A stretch of 64,000 bases of DNA from Rhizobium sp. C4 (GCF_021026315.1 NZ_JAJNCX010000003.1:372001-436000), one strand, 5' to 3'; numbered from the stretch's first letter, positions 17,352 through 26,366 are shown. Numbers and translations: made by a program. Notes: generated by a model not told the origin, from the letters alone.

Positions 17352-17606
17352 TTACTGCCCGTCCAGCGGCTCCGTGCCCTGCGGCTTGCCGGCACGGTCG
17401 AGACGGATTTTCTCGATGCGCGCTTCAGCCGCCGAAAGCAGCGTCTCGCAATGTTTCTTCAGCGCTTCGCCGCGCTCGTAAATGGCGATCGACTGGTCGA
17501 GCGCCACGTCGCCGCGCTCCAGACGCGAGACTATGCTTTCAAGCTCGGCCACGGCCTGTTCGAACGAAAGGCCCTTGATGTCGGCCGGTTTTGCGGTGTC
17601 CGTCAT
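17352..17606 (-). CDS. xseB: exodeoxyribonuclease VII small subunit
   Basis: Small helical subunit (84 residues) that joins XseA to degrade single-stranded DNA. The motif [19 protein letters not shown], then [19 protein letters not shown], is the whole family signature. The ATG at 17606 has AAGG six bases upstream; another ATG at 17612 overlaps the upstream stop by four bases (ATGA) but leaves no room for a Shine-Dalgarno. Directly follows the HDAC-like gene in one operon. The large subunit gene is not in the window. Confidence 0.93.
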   Translation of the reverse strand: MTDTAKPADIKGLSFEQAVAELESIVSRLERGDVALDQSIAIYERGEALKKHCETLLSAAEARIEKIRLDRAGKPQGTEPLDGQ

Positions 17607-17608
17607 GG

Positions 17609-18541
17609 TCATCCTTTCATGAGCCTGTAGATATGCGCGCCGGCCGATTCGGCCAGTCCCTGAAGGTCATAGCCGCCTTCAAGCAGGCTGACGAGACGGT
17701 TTCCCGCAAAGTCCCCCGCCATATCCATGAGTTTCCCCGTCGCCCAGTCGAAATCGTCGGCCACGAGATTGATCTGCGCCAGCGGATCGCGGTGATGCGC
17801 ATCGAACCCGGCCGAGATGATGATCAGGTCCGGTGAGAAATTGCGGATCGCCGGCAGCACGCGATCCTTGAAGGCCTCGCGGAAATGGTCCGACCCGGTA
17901 TTGGCCGAAAGCGGCGCATTGACGATATTGCCGACGCCCACTTCATCCTTCTTGCCCGTGCCCGGATAAAGCGGCATCTGATGCGTCGAGCAGTAAAGCA
18001 CTGAACGGTCGGCCTCGAAGATATCCTGCGTGCCGTTGCCGTGATGCACGTCCCAGTCGATGATCGCGATGCGCTCCAGCCCGTGCTTCTGCTGCGCATG
18101 GCGCGCGGCAATCGCGGCATTGTTGAAAAAGCAGAAGCCCATGGCGCGCATGCGCTCGGCATGGTGGCCGGGCGGGCGCGAGGCGACGAAGGCATTGTCA
18201 TGGCTGCCGGAGATCACATCGTCCACCGCGGCCATCGCCCCGCCAACGGCGGTAAAGGCGGCCTTCAGGCTCTTCACGCCGGCATAGGTGTCGTTCTCGA
18301 TCTGGTTTAACTCGCCGTCTTCCTCCGGCATGGCGCGCATGACGGCAAAGAGATGCTCTTCCGGATGCGCCAGCAGAACCGCATCCTCATTGGCAATCGG
18401 CGCTTCCTTGCGGTCGAGCGGCTCGAAATTCGGATGGCTCAGCGCCTCGTTCAGCGCCCGCAGCCGATCCGGCCGCTCCGGATGGCCTTCCGGAACCTCA
18501 TGCTCCAGAAAGATCGAATGCTCGTAAAGCCGTGTTGTCAT
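17609..18541 (-). CDS. histone deacetylase family amidohydrolase
   Basis: Zinc-dependent deacetylase of about 310 residues, class II HDAC-like. Metal and catalytic residues are visible: [20 protein letters not shown] (His pair), [14 protein letters not shown] (Asp and His zinc ligands), and [13 protein letters not shown] (second Asp). Bacterial members act on acetylated polyamines, acetoin-related substrates or proteins. The ATG at 18541 ([23 protein letters not shown]) matches the usual N-terminus; an open frame extends upstream but into the palindromic repeat cluster. Operon with xseB. Confidence 0.92.
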   Translation of the reverse strand: MTTRLYEHSIFLEHEVPEGHPERPDRLRALNEALSHPNFEPLDRKEAPIANEDAVLLAHPEEHLFAVMRAMPEEDGELNQIENDTYAGVKSLKAAFTAVGGAMAAVDDVISGSHDNAFVASRPPGHHAERMRAMGFCFFNNAAIAARHAQQKHGLERIAIIDWDVHHGNGTQDIFEADRSVLYCSTHQMPLYPGTGKKDEVGVGNIVNAPLSANTGSDHFREAFKDRVLPAIRNFSPDLIIISAGFDAHHRDPLAQINLVADDFDWATGKLMDMAGDFAGNRLVSLLEGGYDLQGLAESAGAHIYRLMKG

Positions 18542-18574
18542 GGCGCGAAACCTGTCTGGGTGGGAGGGGTCTTC

Positions 18575-18750
18575 TCCTCTCCCCTTGTGGGAGAGGATAG
18601 CCTGCCCCAAGAGGCGTAGCCGATTGGTTTGGCAGGCTTGGTGAGGGGTGAATGGCCACAGTGCCAAAAACTGACCCCTCACCGGCGATTTCTAACACTT
18701 AGCTAAAGCTAAGATGTTGAAATCGCGTCCTCTCCCACAAGGGGAGAGGA
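18575..18750. repeat. palindrome-rich intergenic repeat cluster, RIME-like
   Basis: Outer 23-base inverted repeats at 18575-18597 and 18728-18750, each itself a hairpin with 8-base arms CCTCTCCC/GGGAGAGG. Nested inside are CCTGCC/GGCAGG (18601-18606, 18631-18636), GGTGAGGGGT/ACCCCTCACC (18640-18649, 18674-18683), GCGATTTC/GAAATCGC (18685-18692, 18719-18726) and CTTAGCT/AGCTAAG (18698-18713). The mosaic of palindromes between two genes resembles Rhizobium intergenic mosaic elements. It lies downstream of bioY and upstream of the HDAC-like gene and may form a strong RNA structure. Confidence 0.7.
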
Positions 18751-18769
18751 CCAATCCTCTCTGGCCTTC

Positions 18770-19333
18770 TCAAGCCCGCGACGGCAGCATTGGATAGCCC
18801 GCCAGCACCGCACGCGCGGCCAGCGTCGCAATGCCTGCCTTGATCAGGTCGCCGGGGACAAAGGTGAGGTTGAGATACAGCGCCTTGGCAAGCGGCATGC
18901 CGGTCGAGAAGCAGAGCCAGGCAATGCCGAAGGCGTAGTCGACGAAAATCCCGCCGACGATCGCGGCGAGGAAGAAGCCGGCAAACTGGCGGACTTCCGG
19001 CTGGCCCTCGCGTACCATGCGTTCGGCGAGCAGGCCCGTGACATAGGCGGCAAAGACAAAGCCGACCGCATAGCCCCCCGTGGGGCCGGTGAAGACGTTG
19101 AGCCCGCCGCGTCCGCCGGAAAGAACCGGCAAACCGATGGCAACAAGCACCAGCAGCAGCAGAGCTGCGGCAGCGCCGCGCTTTGCGCCGAGCACGCAGC
19201 CGGCCAGCATGACGCCCATGGACTGCGCCGTGATTGGCACCGGAATGAAGGCCAGCGTAATCGGCGGCAGGAAGCCGAGCGCAACGATGATGGCGGCAAA
19301 CAGCGCCACAAGCACGATATCCTTGGTGGTCAT
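18770..19333 (-). CDS. bioY: biotin transporter substrate-binding S component BioY
   Basis: Integral membrane protein of 187 residues with six hydrophobic helices that binds biotin and works with an ECF module. Family features: the N-terminal LPPITLAFIPVPITAQSMGVM, GGRGGLNVFTGPTGGYAVGF in the middle and a C-terminal PGDLIKAGIATLAARAV. Last gene of the bioM-bioN-bioY set, 36 bp after bioN. No biotin-specific operator was recognised upstream. Confidence 0.93.
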   Translation of the reverse strand: MTTKDIVLVALFAAIIVALGFLPPITLAFIPVPITAQSMGVMLAGCVLGAKRGAAAALLLLVLVAIGLPVLSGGRGGLNVFTGPTGGYAVGFVFAAYVTGLLAERMVREGQPEVRQFAGFFLAAIVGGIFVDYAFGIAWLCFSTGMPLAKALYLNLTFVPGDLIKAGIATLAARAVLAGYPMLPSRA

Positions 19334-19369
19334 GATTTTCTCTCCGTTGTGGGGCGCGGCTCCGGGGAG

Positions 19370-19975
19370 CTAGCGTCCTCTTATTCCCCTTGCGTCGATG
19401 GCGTCCGCAATCGCGTCCGCATCCTTCAACGCCAGAATGATCAATGGCCCGATGGCCCGCACCGGACGAAACGCGATGCCGCGTGCCGCATGCGCCTGTT
19501 TCAGCCCTTCATAGTGGGCGAAGATATCCGGCAGGAAGCGAAGCACAAGCCCCAAAGCGAGACTGACATCGGCCGCGCGAACAATCCCCAGCCTTTCAGC
19601 CGGCTGCAGCGCCCAGGTGATCGTCTCCATGAAATCGGCAATCCGCGTCGTTGCCGTCACCGCCGCCGCCAGAAACACGACCGCCAGCAGCCTGAGCGTC
19701 GAGACGGCCGCCTCCTGCGGCGAGAGAAGCCAGATGTTGATGAGCCCGAGCACGGCAATCGTGAACAGCACCGGCTTCAGCCGGTAAAGCGCCTCGCGAA
19801 ACGTCATCGGCAGGCTGAAATAGATCGCCCCGGTGATGGCCATGGCCACCGCCTGCACCGCCATCCGCTCGGTGAGATAAAGCGCCAGCCCGAGAACGAG
19901 GATCAGCGCCAGCTTCGCGCCCGGCCGCTGGCGATGCAGAAACGTGTCGCCCTCGACATAGAGGCTCGTCAGCAT
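19370..19975 (-). CDS. bioN: energy-coupling factor transmembrane protein (BioN)
   Basis: 201-residue EcfT component coupling the ATPase to BioY. Several membrane helices (LALILVLGLALYL; VLFTIAVLGLINIW; LLAVVFLAAAVTAT) and a cytoplasmic C-terminal region with two Ala-Arg-Gly signatures, AARGI and DARGI, which are the ATPase-coupling motifs of EcfT proteins. Its ATG at 19975 overlaps the bioM stop by seven bases. The order bioM-bioN-bioY is the standard rhizobial tripartite biotin importer. Confidence 0.92.
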   Translation of the reverse strand: MLTSLYVEGDTFLHRQRPGAKLALILVLGLALYLTERMAVQAVAMAITGAIYFSLPMTFREALYRLKPVLFTIAVLGLINIWLLSPQEAAVSTLRLLAVVFLAAAVTATTRIADFMETITWALQPAERLGIVRAADVSLALGLVLRFLPDIFAHYEGLKQAHAARGIAFRPVRAIGPLIILALKDADAIADAIDARGIRGR

Positions 19976-20649
19976 CCCGCGATCTCCCGGTAATACGCAA
20001 TCGCAGCCGCCGGCAGACCGTCGAAGACGATGCGGCCTTCATGGAACACCAGAACCCGGTCGAAATCCTCGATCAGCGGCAGGTCATGGCTGATGACGAT
20101 GGCGTTTTCGGAAAGCGCATGGATCGCATCCACGACGCGCCGGCGGTTCCTCAGGTCGAGCTGGTTCACCGGCTCGTCAAAGATCAAAATATCCGGCCCC
20201 GTGGCCGACACGCTGGCAATCGCCGCCAGCTGCAATTCGCCGCCCGAAAGCTCATGCACCCGGCGCGGCCCCAAAGCCTCGATGCCGAAGCGGGCAAGCG
20301 CGGCTAAAGCCCGCGCCTCGGCCTCCGCCGGTTTCAGCCCGTGCGCCTTCAGCCCGAAGACGATATCTTCCATGACCTGCGGCATGATGAGCTGCTGCGC
20401 CGGGTTCTGGAAGATGAAGCCGGCAACGGTCAGCACCGCCTTGGCATCCTTGACCGTATCAAGCCCGTTGACCGTCACGGTCCCGGAGGTCGGCTTGACC
20501 AGCCCGTCGATCAGCTTGGCAAATGTCGTCTTGCCCGAGCCGTTCAGCCCGATAATGCCGATGCGGCGTTCCGACAATGTCAGCGAGAAGGGGTGAAGCG
20601 CGACATGCGTCTTGAATTTCACCGAACAATCGGAAAAACGGATGTCCAA
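19969..20649 (-). CDS. bioM: energy-coupling factor ABC ATPase (BioM)
   Basis: ATP-binding subunit of the biotin ECF transporter, about 226 residues. Walker A GLNGSGKTTFAK, Q-loop FQNPAQQLIMP, signature HELSGGELQLAAIAS, Walker B ILIFDEPVNQLD and the His-switch IVISHD are all present. Start is uncertain: the homology begins at LDIRFSDC, encoded from a TTG at 20649 with GGAGA eleven bases upstream; longer in-frame starts up to 20733 exist and would overlap the divergent DUF1284 gene. Confidence 0.9.
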   Translation of the reverse strand: MDIRFSDCSVKFKTHVALHPFSLTLSERRIGIIGLNGSGKTTFAKLIDGLVKPTSGTVTVNGLDTVKDAKAVLTVAGFIFQNPAQQLIMPQVMEDIVFGLKAHGLKPAEAEARALAALARFGIEALGPRRVHELSGGELQLAAIASVSATGPDILIFDEPVNQLDLRNRRRVVDAIHALSENAIVISHDLPLIEDFDRVLVFHEGRIVFDGLPAAAIAYYREIAGC

Positions 20650-20693
20650 CGCGCTACAGTCTCCATGACAAGCTGAAGCGTCTATAGCCAAGG

Positions 20694-21182
20694 ATGGATC
20701 GTTTGCAAACAGAACCATGTTGCAATGCCGCACAAGAACCGGTGACGATCCGCCTGCGCGGCCACCATTTCCTCTGTCTCCTGACCTACAAGGGCCTCGG
20801 CTACACGCCCGCCTTCGTCGAAAACATGACCGCCGTCGCGATGCGCATCAACGCCGGCGCCAAGGTCATCCTCCACGCCGGCCCCGACGACATCTGCGGT
20901 GCCCTGACCCCTGCCGACCGCGCCGCCTGCAACCACGATTGCGCCAAGCCGGAGACCGCAGCACTGGATGAGATGGCAGAGAAGGCGACCGCCGCCGTGC
21001 TGGGTCATGGGCTGGACGAAGCCTTCGCGCTCGACGCGGAGAAGGTCGCCCAGCTACGCGCCGCCTTCCTCACCGGCGAAAGCCGCGCCGCCTGTGGCCT
21101 TTGCCGCTGGCGGGCGGTGTGCGATGAGATTGCGCAAAGCGGCTATGCGCACACGCTGCTCAAGGGCGCTCACGCCGCCTGA
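20694..21182 (+). CDS. DUF1284 domain-containing protein
   Basis: 162 residues, soluble. The family opening TIRLRGHHFLCLLTYKGLGYTP is followed by a row of cysteines (DDICGAL, AACNHDCAK, AACGLCRWRAVC) suggesting an Fe-S or zinc site. Function unknown. ATG at 20694 and GTG at 20742 are both possible starts; homology begins near the GTG. Divergent from bioM and convergent with the following membrane protein gene, overlapping its end by 13 bp. Confidence 0.82.
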   Translation: MDRLQTEPCCNAAQEPVTIRLRGHHFLCLLTYKGLGYTPAFVENMTAVAMRINAGAKVILHAGPDDICGALTPADRAACNHDCAKPETAALDEMAEKATAAVLGHGLDEAFALDAEKVAQLRAAFLTGESRAACGLCRWRAVCDEIAQSGYAHTLLKGAHAA

Positions 21183-22123
21183 GTTCCGCCTGCGCCAAGG
21201 GCGCGATCCTTCAGCTCGCGGAATTTGGTCGATGCAGACGCCAGCCGCGCGTCCCATTCCGGGTTCGGCCTCTGGCCTTCGATCACTTTGAAATAGACCT
21301 GCATCAGCGCCGTGATCGCAAAGGGCTCCAGCACAGCCGCCTTGAAAGCCCAGGCGAAGATGATGGCGAGCACGATGCCCCAGCCGGACAGCGCGCCGGG
21401 AAACAGATAGGCAATCGCCCCCGCCGGCGCCAGCATGACGACGAAGACCGCGATCGCCAGCACCCAGAGGAAGACCGAGAGCCAGACGGCGTTCTTCACC
21501 ATCGTCTTGCCGTTCTGTGCATAGAGCACGAGGCCCTGCCGCGACGTTTCCCAGGGGTTCTGGCTGTCGATGCGCATATTGTAGCCCAGGATGATCTCGT
21601 CGACATAGGTCAGCGACAGGCGGATGACCGTGTTGATGAAACGCGCAATCCCTTCGAGCCCCGGGATGGGGATGAGCCACGCCACCCCGCCGATGATCCC
21701 GGTCAGCGCCCGGATCACGCCCTTGATCAGCTGGTCGAGCACGAAGAGCACGTTCATCTCTGCAAAACGCGCCTTCACCGTGTCGGTCGCATGCGCAATC
21801 TGGCTCTTGCCCTCAGGCATCGGCTTGCCGTCCAGCATCTCAACGATCACCGCGATATGCCCGGCCTTGATCGTGTAGAGAATATATTCCCGCACCCAGT
21901 AGACGCCCGCCGAGACGATCCCGAAGCCGATGATCCCGCCCCAGACCGAATAGCCCGTCGGGTCGGCGCTGATATGCCCGATCCCGTAGCCCAGCCCCGC
22001 GCCACCGCCGGTGCCGACGATATAGGCCAGCGTAATGCCGAAATAGACCGCCATGCGCAAAAGAATGAACGGCATCGTCCGCGCCATGATGCCAACCGTC
22101 CTGCCAATATCAAAATCCCACAT
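21170..22123 (-). CDS. hypothetical multi-pass membrane protein
   Basis: 317 residues with several hydrophobic segments (MPFILLRMAVYFGITLAYIV; GLGYGIGHIS; SVWGGIIGFGIVSAGVYWV; IIGGVAWLIPIPGL; WLSVFLWVLAIAVFVVMLAP; WGIVLAIIFAWAFKAAVLEP). Between them lie a cytoplasm-like region with KSQIAHATDTVKARFAE. Such proteins are found in many Rhizobiaceae but I know of no assigned function. Start ATG at 22123. Monocistronic. Confidence 0.75.
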   Translation of the reverse strand: MWDFDIGRTVGIMARTMPFILLRMAVYFGITLAYIVGTGGGAGLGYGIGHISADPTGYSVWGGIIGFGIVSAGVYWVREYILYTIKAGHIAVIVEMLDGKPMPEGKSQIAHATDTVKARFAEMNVLFVLDQLIKGVIRALTGIIGGVAWLIPIPGLEGIARFINTVIRLSLTYVDEIILGYNMRIDSQNPWETSRQGLVLYAQNGKTMVKNAVWLSVFLWVLAIAVFVVMLAPAGAIAYLFPGALSGWGIVLAIIFAWAFKAAVLEPFAITALMQVYFKVIEGQRPNPEWDARLASASTKFRELKDRALGAGGTQAA

Positions 22124-22317
22124 CGCCCCGCCCTCCGGAATGGATGGATCATAATCGGTTTTGCCTATGACGGGCAGGGGGTGGGTTTTGTTCGGGGGAG
22201 CTTTGATTGCATGGGAAGATGGGGTCGATCGTTCGCCACAGCGGCAATTCTGAGCCGCATTGGATTGGCGTGGCTACATCTAAAGGTAGAGCGAGCCATT
22301 GATGAGGACATTCTGCC

Positions 22318-23955
22318 GTGATACTCATCAAGAAACAACGCGCGGGTCGATGGATGTCGTTTTCAAGCTCTGTAAAAAAGCAGCTTATGGTCGATTCTGC
22401 TCGAAGATGCTGTGTGTGTCACCGTTACAAGGGTGTTGGTGTTGAAGTGCACCATATAATCCCAAGAGCAGACGGTGGTGAAGACAGCTACGATAACGGT
22501 ATTGTACTGTGTTTCGATTGTCACTGTGCAGCCGGCCACTACAATACAAATCACCCTCGTGGGACTAAATTTAGTCCAGATGAATTAAGAGGGCACAAAG
22601 AAAGATGGTTTCTTCACGTTCGTAATCACCCAGATCAGGTGTCTGCACAAGATCCTGATCACAAATTGATTTGTCGCTACTATTTAACTGCTGATCGTGA
22701 AACTGCTGCAAAAGCTCTTGATCTCGATTCTAGCTCACCGTTGAAGTCCTCGTTGTGGTTGAATACACCGAAACTCAAGAAACAGTTTTATAGCTTCTGC
22801 AGCCTCTATGGGCATGCTGTTCAGGACTCAGAGACAGATGGATACGGAGATGAATGGTATGAATCTCGGAAAACATTAATCGAAGCAAATCCAGAGTTTC
22901 GCGGTAGGCAGTATGCTCCTGTAAGTCAGCGTATGTTCGATGCGGCAAAGCTGAAAGATCCATTTGCGAACCAACTAATCCGACACGGGGCAGCGATTGA
23001 AGAAGTCGCTAGTATGAGCTATTTTTCAGAAGCATGTGGTGGATCGGGTTGGGGAATCGATTTTCACACGAGACGACCTTATTTCGTGTTTGCCCAAATC
23101 CTGAATCTGGATCCTAAGCCAGTACAAATAACCTCATTGAACAATCAGCCGTTCTCAATGAACCCGCTATGCGGGAGTGATATTTTTGACACTTCAGAAC
23201 TTAGAGATTTGTTTGCTGTTAACAATATAATTTTAGAAAAAGAGATGAGCCTAAGCCTGTTCTTAGGCGTGATTGCGGGGCCTATTGACTATAATCCAAC
23301 GTCATATCAATTTGAGGTTGGGCCAGCATTCAACGAAATCTACAATGGCGATACAGTTACCCGGATTATAATGAATTCGACGGGCGTAGATGCCGATTTC
23401 TCTACGTGTTCTCAGCTTTATATACCTAAAAGCATCAGCTACAAAAAGGAGAATGAAGATTACGAAGCTGCATTCGAAGAACTAAGGCCGGACACTCTTT
23501 TCTTAATCTCTAGGGAATGGATGTGTGGTTCTTGTCCGCATTTGTTTGGTGTAAATAAGAATTCAGGTGCGATGGAGTTTATTAAGACGCTGTTTGATAA
23601 ATCAAATGGTAAAATTGTTGCTGAGGACTTAGATTGTTTCGATCTTTCAAGTATAATAATAGCAGAGTTTGACAATGAAATATCGAAATTGATCTCTATA
23701 AAAATAGACGGGTCGGAAATCCACAGAGAAATAAAACTCGAGTACGGTGACGCTATACAGATCGATGTTTCAGATGCTCGGAATTTGGTGATCGAAGGCT
23801 TCTATACGGCCCCAATCATTCGACCCGAAAACTCCGAACAAAGACGGCAAAAAGCCAGCAAATTTCGCGCATATGAGAGAGAGTTGAAGAGCGGCCTGAT
23901 AAGCCCCGACACTGTATCGACGCAATTGGAACGCTTTCGAGGTCACAGTTCTTAG
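22318..23955 (+). CDS. HNH endonuclease domain protein with uncharacterised C-terminal region
   Basis: 545 residues. An HNH domain near residues 30-75 has CxxCH at 31-35 (CCVCH), the His pair in EVHHIIPRADGG, the Asn in SYDNGIVLC and a closing CFDCHCAAGH, so zinc and catalytic residues look intact. The other roughly 450 residues are predicted soluble, with no family I can recognise. Base composition and codon use are clearly more AT-rich than all neighbours, and no mate gene is adjacent, suggesting recent acquisition. GTG at 22318 has GAGGA ten bases upstream; ATG at 22354 is an alternative. A solitary defence nuclease is possible but unproven. Confidence 0.8.
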   Translation: MILIKKQRAGRWMSFSSSVKKQLMVDSARRCCVCHRYKGVGVEVHHIIPRADGGEDSYDNGIVLCFDCHCAAGHYNTNHPRGTKFSPDELRGHKERWFLHVRNHPDQVSAQDPDHKLICRYYLTADRETAAKALDLDSSSPLKSSLWLNTPKLKKQFYSFCSLYGHAVQDSETDGYGDEWYESRKTLIEANPEFRGRQYAPVSQRMFDAAKLKDPFANQLIRHGAAIEEVASMSYFSEACGGSGWGIDFHTRRPYFVFAQILNLDPKPVQITSLNNQPFSMNPLCGSDIFDTSELRDLFAVNNIILEKEMSLSLFLGVIAGPIDYNPTSYQFEVGPAFNEIYNGDTVTRIIMNSTGVDADFSTCSQLYIPKSISYKKENEDYEAAFEELRPDTLFLISREWMCGSCPHLFGVNKNSGAMEFIKTLFDKSNGKIVAEDLDCFDLSSIIIAEFDNEISKLISIKIDGSEIHREIKLEYGDAIQIDVSDARNLVIEGFYTAPIIRPENSEQRRQKASKFRAYERELKSGLISPDTVSTQLERFRGHSS

Positions 23956-23985
23956 GTTTATGTAGTACGTAGTGACTCAGAAAAG

Positions 23986-24111
23986 ATGTGGCCTGCACAT
24001 TCAGAGCGTGCTAAGGGCCGCGTTAAAATAGCTAAACTATTGAAGACAAACGGCTCTTGGCCTGAAATGGTTCGAAGGCTTTCGCTGGGAGGCAATAGCT
24101 CTTTTTTGTGA
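23986..24111 (+). other. short in-frame open stretch after the HNH stop
   Basis: After the HNH stop (TAG at 23953-23955) the same frame stays open to a TGA at 24109-24111. From an ATG at 23986 it would encode 41 residues, basic and helical (RAKGRVKIAKLLKTNGSWPE), with no good ribosome site. It may be a lost C-terminal part of the HNH protein, a remnant of another gene, or chance. The remaining bases to 24208 hold nothing I recognise. Confidence 0.25.
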
Positions 24112-24208
24112 TTACTCATCCGGAGCCCGAGATCTCGAAGTGGGTCGCGACCTTGCCGCTCGATTGAATGTGTCTTGAACAAAGCATGAACATATGCCTT
24201 AATGCCTC

Positions 24209-25405
24209 ATGCCCACACCCATCCCCAACCTCACCGCCCGCCGCATCTTCCTCGCCCGCCAGGGCCTTTCCGCCCATCCCGGCCGCGCGCTCGATCGAGA
24301 AGGGCTCTACAACCTCATCCACGATCTCGGCTTCGTGCAGGTGGACAGCATTGCAACGGTCGTGCGCGCCCATGAGCAGATCGTCTTTTCGCGCAACCAG
24401 ACCTTCGATCGCGAGCATTTGCGCAAGCTGATCGAGGAGGACCGGCGGCTGTTTGAGCATTGGACGCATGATGCCTCGATCCTGCCGGTCGAATTCTTTC
24501 CCTATTGGAAGCATCGTTTCGCCCGCAAGGAGCTGTCCATGCGCGAGCGCTGGGCGAAATGGCATGGGCAGGGCTTTGACAGCGCCTTCGAGGAGACCAT
24601 GGCGCGTATCCGCGATGGCGGCGAATTGCTGGCGCGTGAGGTGAAGGCGGAGGATCACAAGTCCGGCGGCTGGTGGGAATGGCATCCTTCCAAGACCGCG
24701 CTGGAATTCTACTGGCACACCGGCAAGCTTGCGATTTCGCGGCGCGAGAATTTCCAGAAGGTCTATGACCTCGCAGAGCGCGTAATCCCCGCCCACGCGC
24801 TTGAGGCCGAAGTGAGCCACGAGGCCTTTGTCGACTGGGCCTGCCGCGCGGCGCTGACAAGGCTGGGCTTCGCCACCCATGGCGAGATCGCTGCCTTCTT
24901 TGCGCTCGTCTCGCCGGAGGAGGCGAAGGCCTGGGTGACGGCGCATCGCGACGAACTGGAGCCGGTGGAGATAGCCCCCATCGACGGCGGCAAACCCCGC
25001 GCCGCCTTCGCCTTCCGGGGCCTCTCGGCCAACCCGGACGACTGGCCCGAGCCGCCTTCGCGGGTGCGGGTGCTCAGCCCCTTCGATCCGCTCCTGCGCG
25101 ACCGCGACCGCGCCGAGCGCCTCTTCGGCTTCCGCTACCGCATCGAAATCTTCGTGCCCGAGCCGAAGCGCGAATATGGCTACTATGTCTTCCCGCTCCT
25201 GGAAGGCGACCGCATGATTGGCCGCATCGACATGAAGGCCGACCGGAAGGTGGGCCGGCTCAATGTCCGCAAGCTCTGGTGGGAGAGGGGTGTCCGCCCG
25301 TCCGCCGGCCGCATGGACAAGCTGATGGCTGAACTGAACCGCGTCGCCGGCTTTGCCGGAGTCGAGGAGGTCGTGCTTGGCGATGGCTGGATGGCGTCTT
25401 CCTGA
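24209..25405 (+). CDS. YcaQ/AlkZ-like winged-helix DNA glycosylase
   Basis: 398 residues of the HTH_42 family, whose characterised members (AlkZ, YcaQ) excise bulky alkylated bases and unhook interstrand crosslinks. The catalytic Q-x-D is visible in GFVQVDSIATVVRAHEQIVFSRN near residue 45, followed by winged-helix repeats (WACRAALTRLGFATHGEIAAFF) and a C-terminal beta-barrel-like region (RVLSPFDPLLRDRDRAERLF; EYGYYVFPLLEGDRMIGRID). The ATG at 24209 fits the family start. Single gene, with host-like GC, immediately after the AT-rich HNH gene. Confidence 0.88.
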   Translation: MPTPIPNLTARRIFLARQGLSAHPGRALDREGLYNLIHDLGFVQVDSIATVVRAHEQIVFSRNQTFDREHLRKLIEEDRRLFEHWTHDASILPVEFFPYWKHRFARKELSMRERWAKWHGQGFDSAFEETMARIRDGGELLAREVKAEDHKSGGWWEWHPSKTALEFYWHTGKLAISRRENFQKVYDLAERVIPAHALEAEVSHEAFVDWACRAALTRLGFATHGEIAAFFALVSPEEAKAWVTAHRDELEPVEIAPIDGGKPRAAFAFRGLSANPDDWPEPPSRVRVLSPFDPLLRDRDRAERLFGFRYRIEIFVPEPKREYGYYVFPLLEGDRMIGRIDMKADRKVGRLNVRKLWWERGVRPSAGRMDKLMAELNRVAGFAGVEEVVLGDGWMASS

Positions 25406-25550
25406 ACCGGTGAACGCTGCATCGACCATTTGCGCGGCTTTTCGGGTGGTTCGCATGTTGCATTGCGCATAAACTTGTTCCTACATAACACTTGTATGAA
25501 CAAGCCGCTCGCAGCGTCCCTGCGCGACCGGCTGCATTGCGAGCTTTCCC

Positions 25551-26366
25551 ATGTCCCGCCCTGTCATCGGCATTATTGGCAATAGATACTCGATTGAAGA
25601 CCGTTTCCCGGTCCAGGTCGTCGGCGACCGCAACATGGCGGCGGTGACGGATGTGATGGGCGGGTTGCCGCTGATGTTTGCGGCGCACCCGGCGATCACC
25701 GATATCGAGGCGCTGCTGGAGGTCGTGGATGGTGTGCTGCTCACCGGCGCGCGGGCCAATGTCCATCCGCGCCACTTCGGCATGGAGCCGAACCCTAGGC
25801 ATGAGCCCTATGACGAGGAGCGCGACAGCATTGCGCTGCCGCTGATCGACGCCTGCGTGGCGCGCGGCGTGCCCGTATTCGGCATTTGCCGGGGCTTCCA
25901 GGAAATGGCGGTCGCGGGCGGCGCGACGCTGCATCCGGAAATCCGCGAGCTTCCCGGACGCATCAATCACCGCATGCCGCGGCTGGAAACGGGCGAGGTG
26001 CACCCCGACCCCGAAGTGGTTTTCGCCGACCGTCATGGCGTCGATCTCACGCCCGGCGGCATCTTTGCCGGCATGTTTGGCAGTGACAAGATCCGCGTGA
26101 ATTCGCTGCACGGGCAGGGCATTCTCGATCTTGGCGACAGGATCGTCGTCGAGGGCGTTGCCGATGACGGAACGATTGAAGCGATCCGCATGCGCGAGGC
26201 CAAGGATTTTGCGCTCGGCGTGCAGTGGCATGCCGAATACGACCCGCAGACCAATCCGATCAATCGCGCTCTCTTCGAGAGCTTCGGCGAGGCAGCGCGC
26301 GCCTATCGCGCCGCTCGTCTCGGCGGCGGCGTGACTGAGCGGGTCAAGGGCGTCGCAGCGCGCTGA
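25551..26366 (+). CDS. gamma-glutamyl-gamma-aminobutyrate hydrolase family protein (class I glutamine amidotransferase)
   Basis: 271 residues, similar to PuuD, which hydrolyses gamma-Glu-GABA in putrescine catabolism. The triad is present: nucleophile Cys in VFGICRGFQEMAVAGG (near residue 109), and the His/Glu pair in FALGVQWHAEYDP. VLLTGARANVHP replaces the usual LPGGxDVxP. No other puu gene is adjacent, so the true substrate could be another gamma-glutamyl amide. Start ATG at 25551 with a weak ribosome site. Confidence 0.88.
   Translation: MSRPVIGIIGNRYSIEDRFPVQVVGDRNMAAVTDVMGGLPLMFAAHPAITDIEALLEVVDGVLLTGARANVHPRHFGMEPNPRHEPYDEERDSIALPLIDACVARGVPVFGICRGFQEMAVAGGATLHPEIRELPGRINHRMPRLETGEVHPDPEVVFADRHGVDLTPGGIFAGMFGSDKIRVNSLHGQGILDLGDRIVVEGVADDGTIEAIRMREAKDFALGVQWHAEYDPQTNPINRALFESFGEAARAYRAARLGGGVTERVKGVAAR

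Noticed and set aside
22124-24208. Transposon or integrative element around the HNH gene
   Set aside because: I found no terminal inverted repeats, target duplication, recombinase or tRNA end flanking it; the foreign look rests on base composition only.
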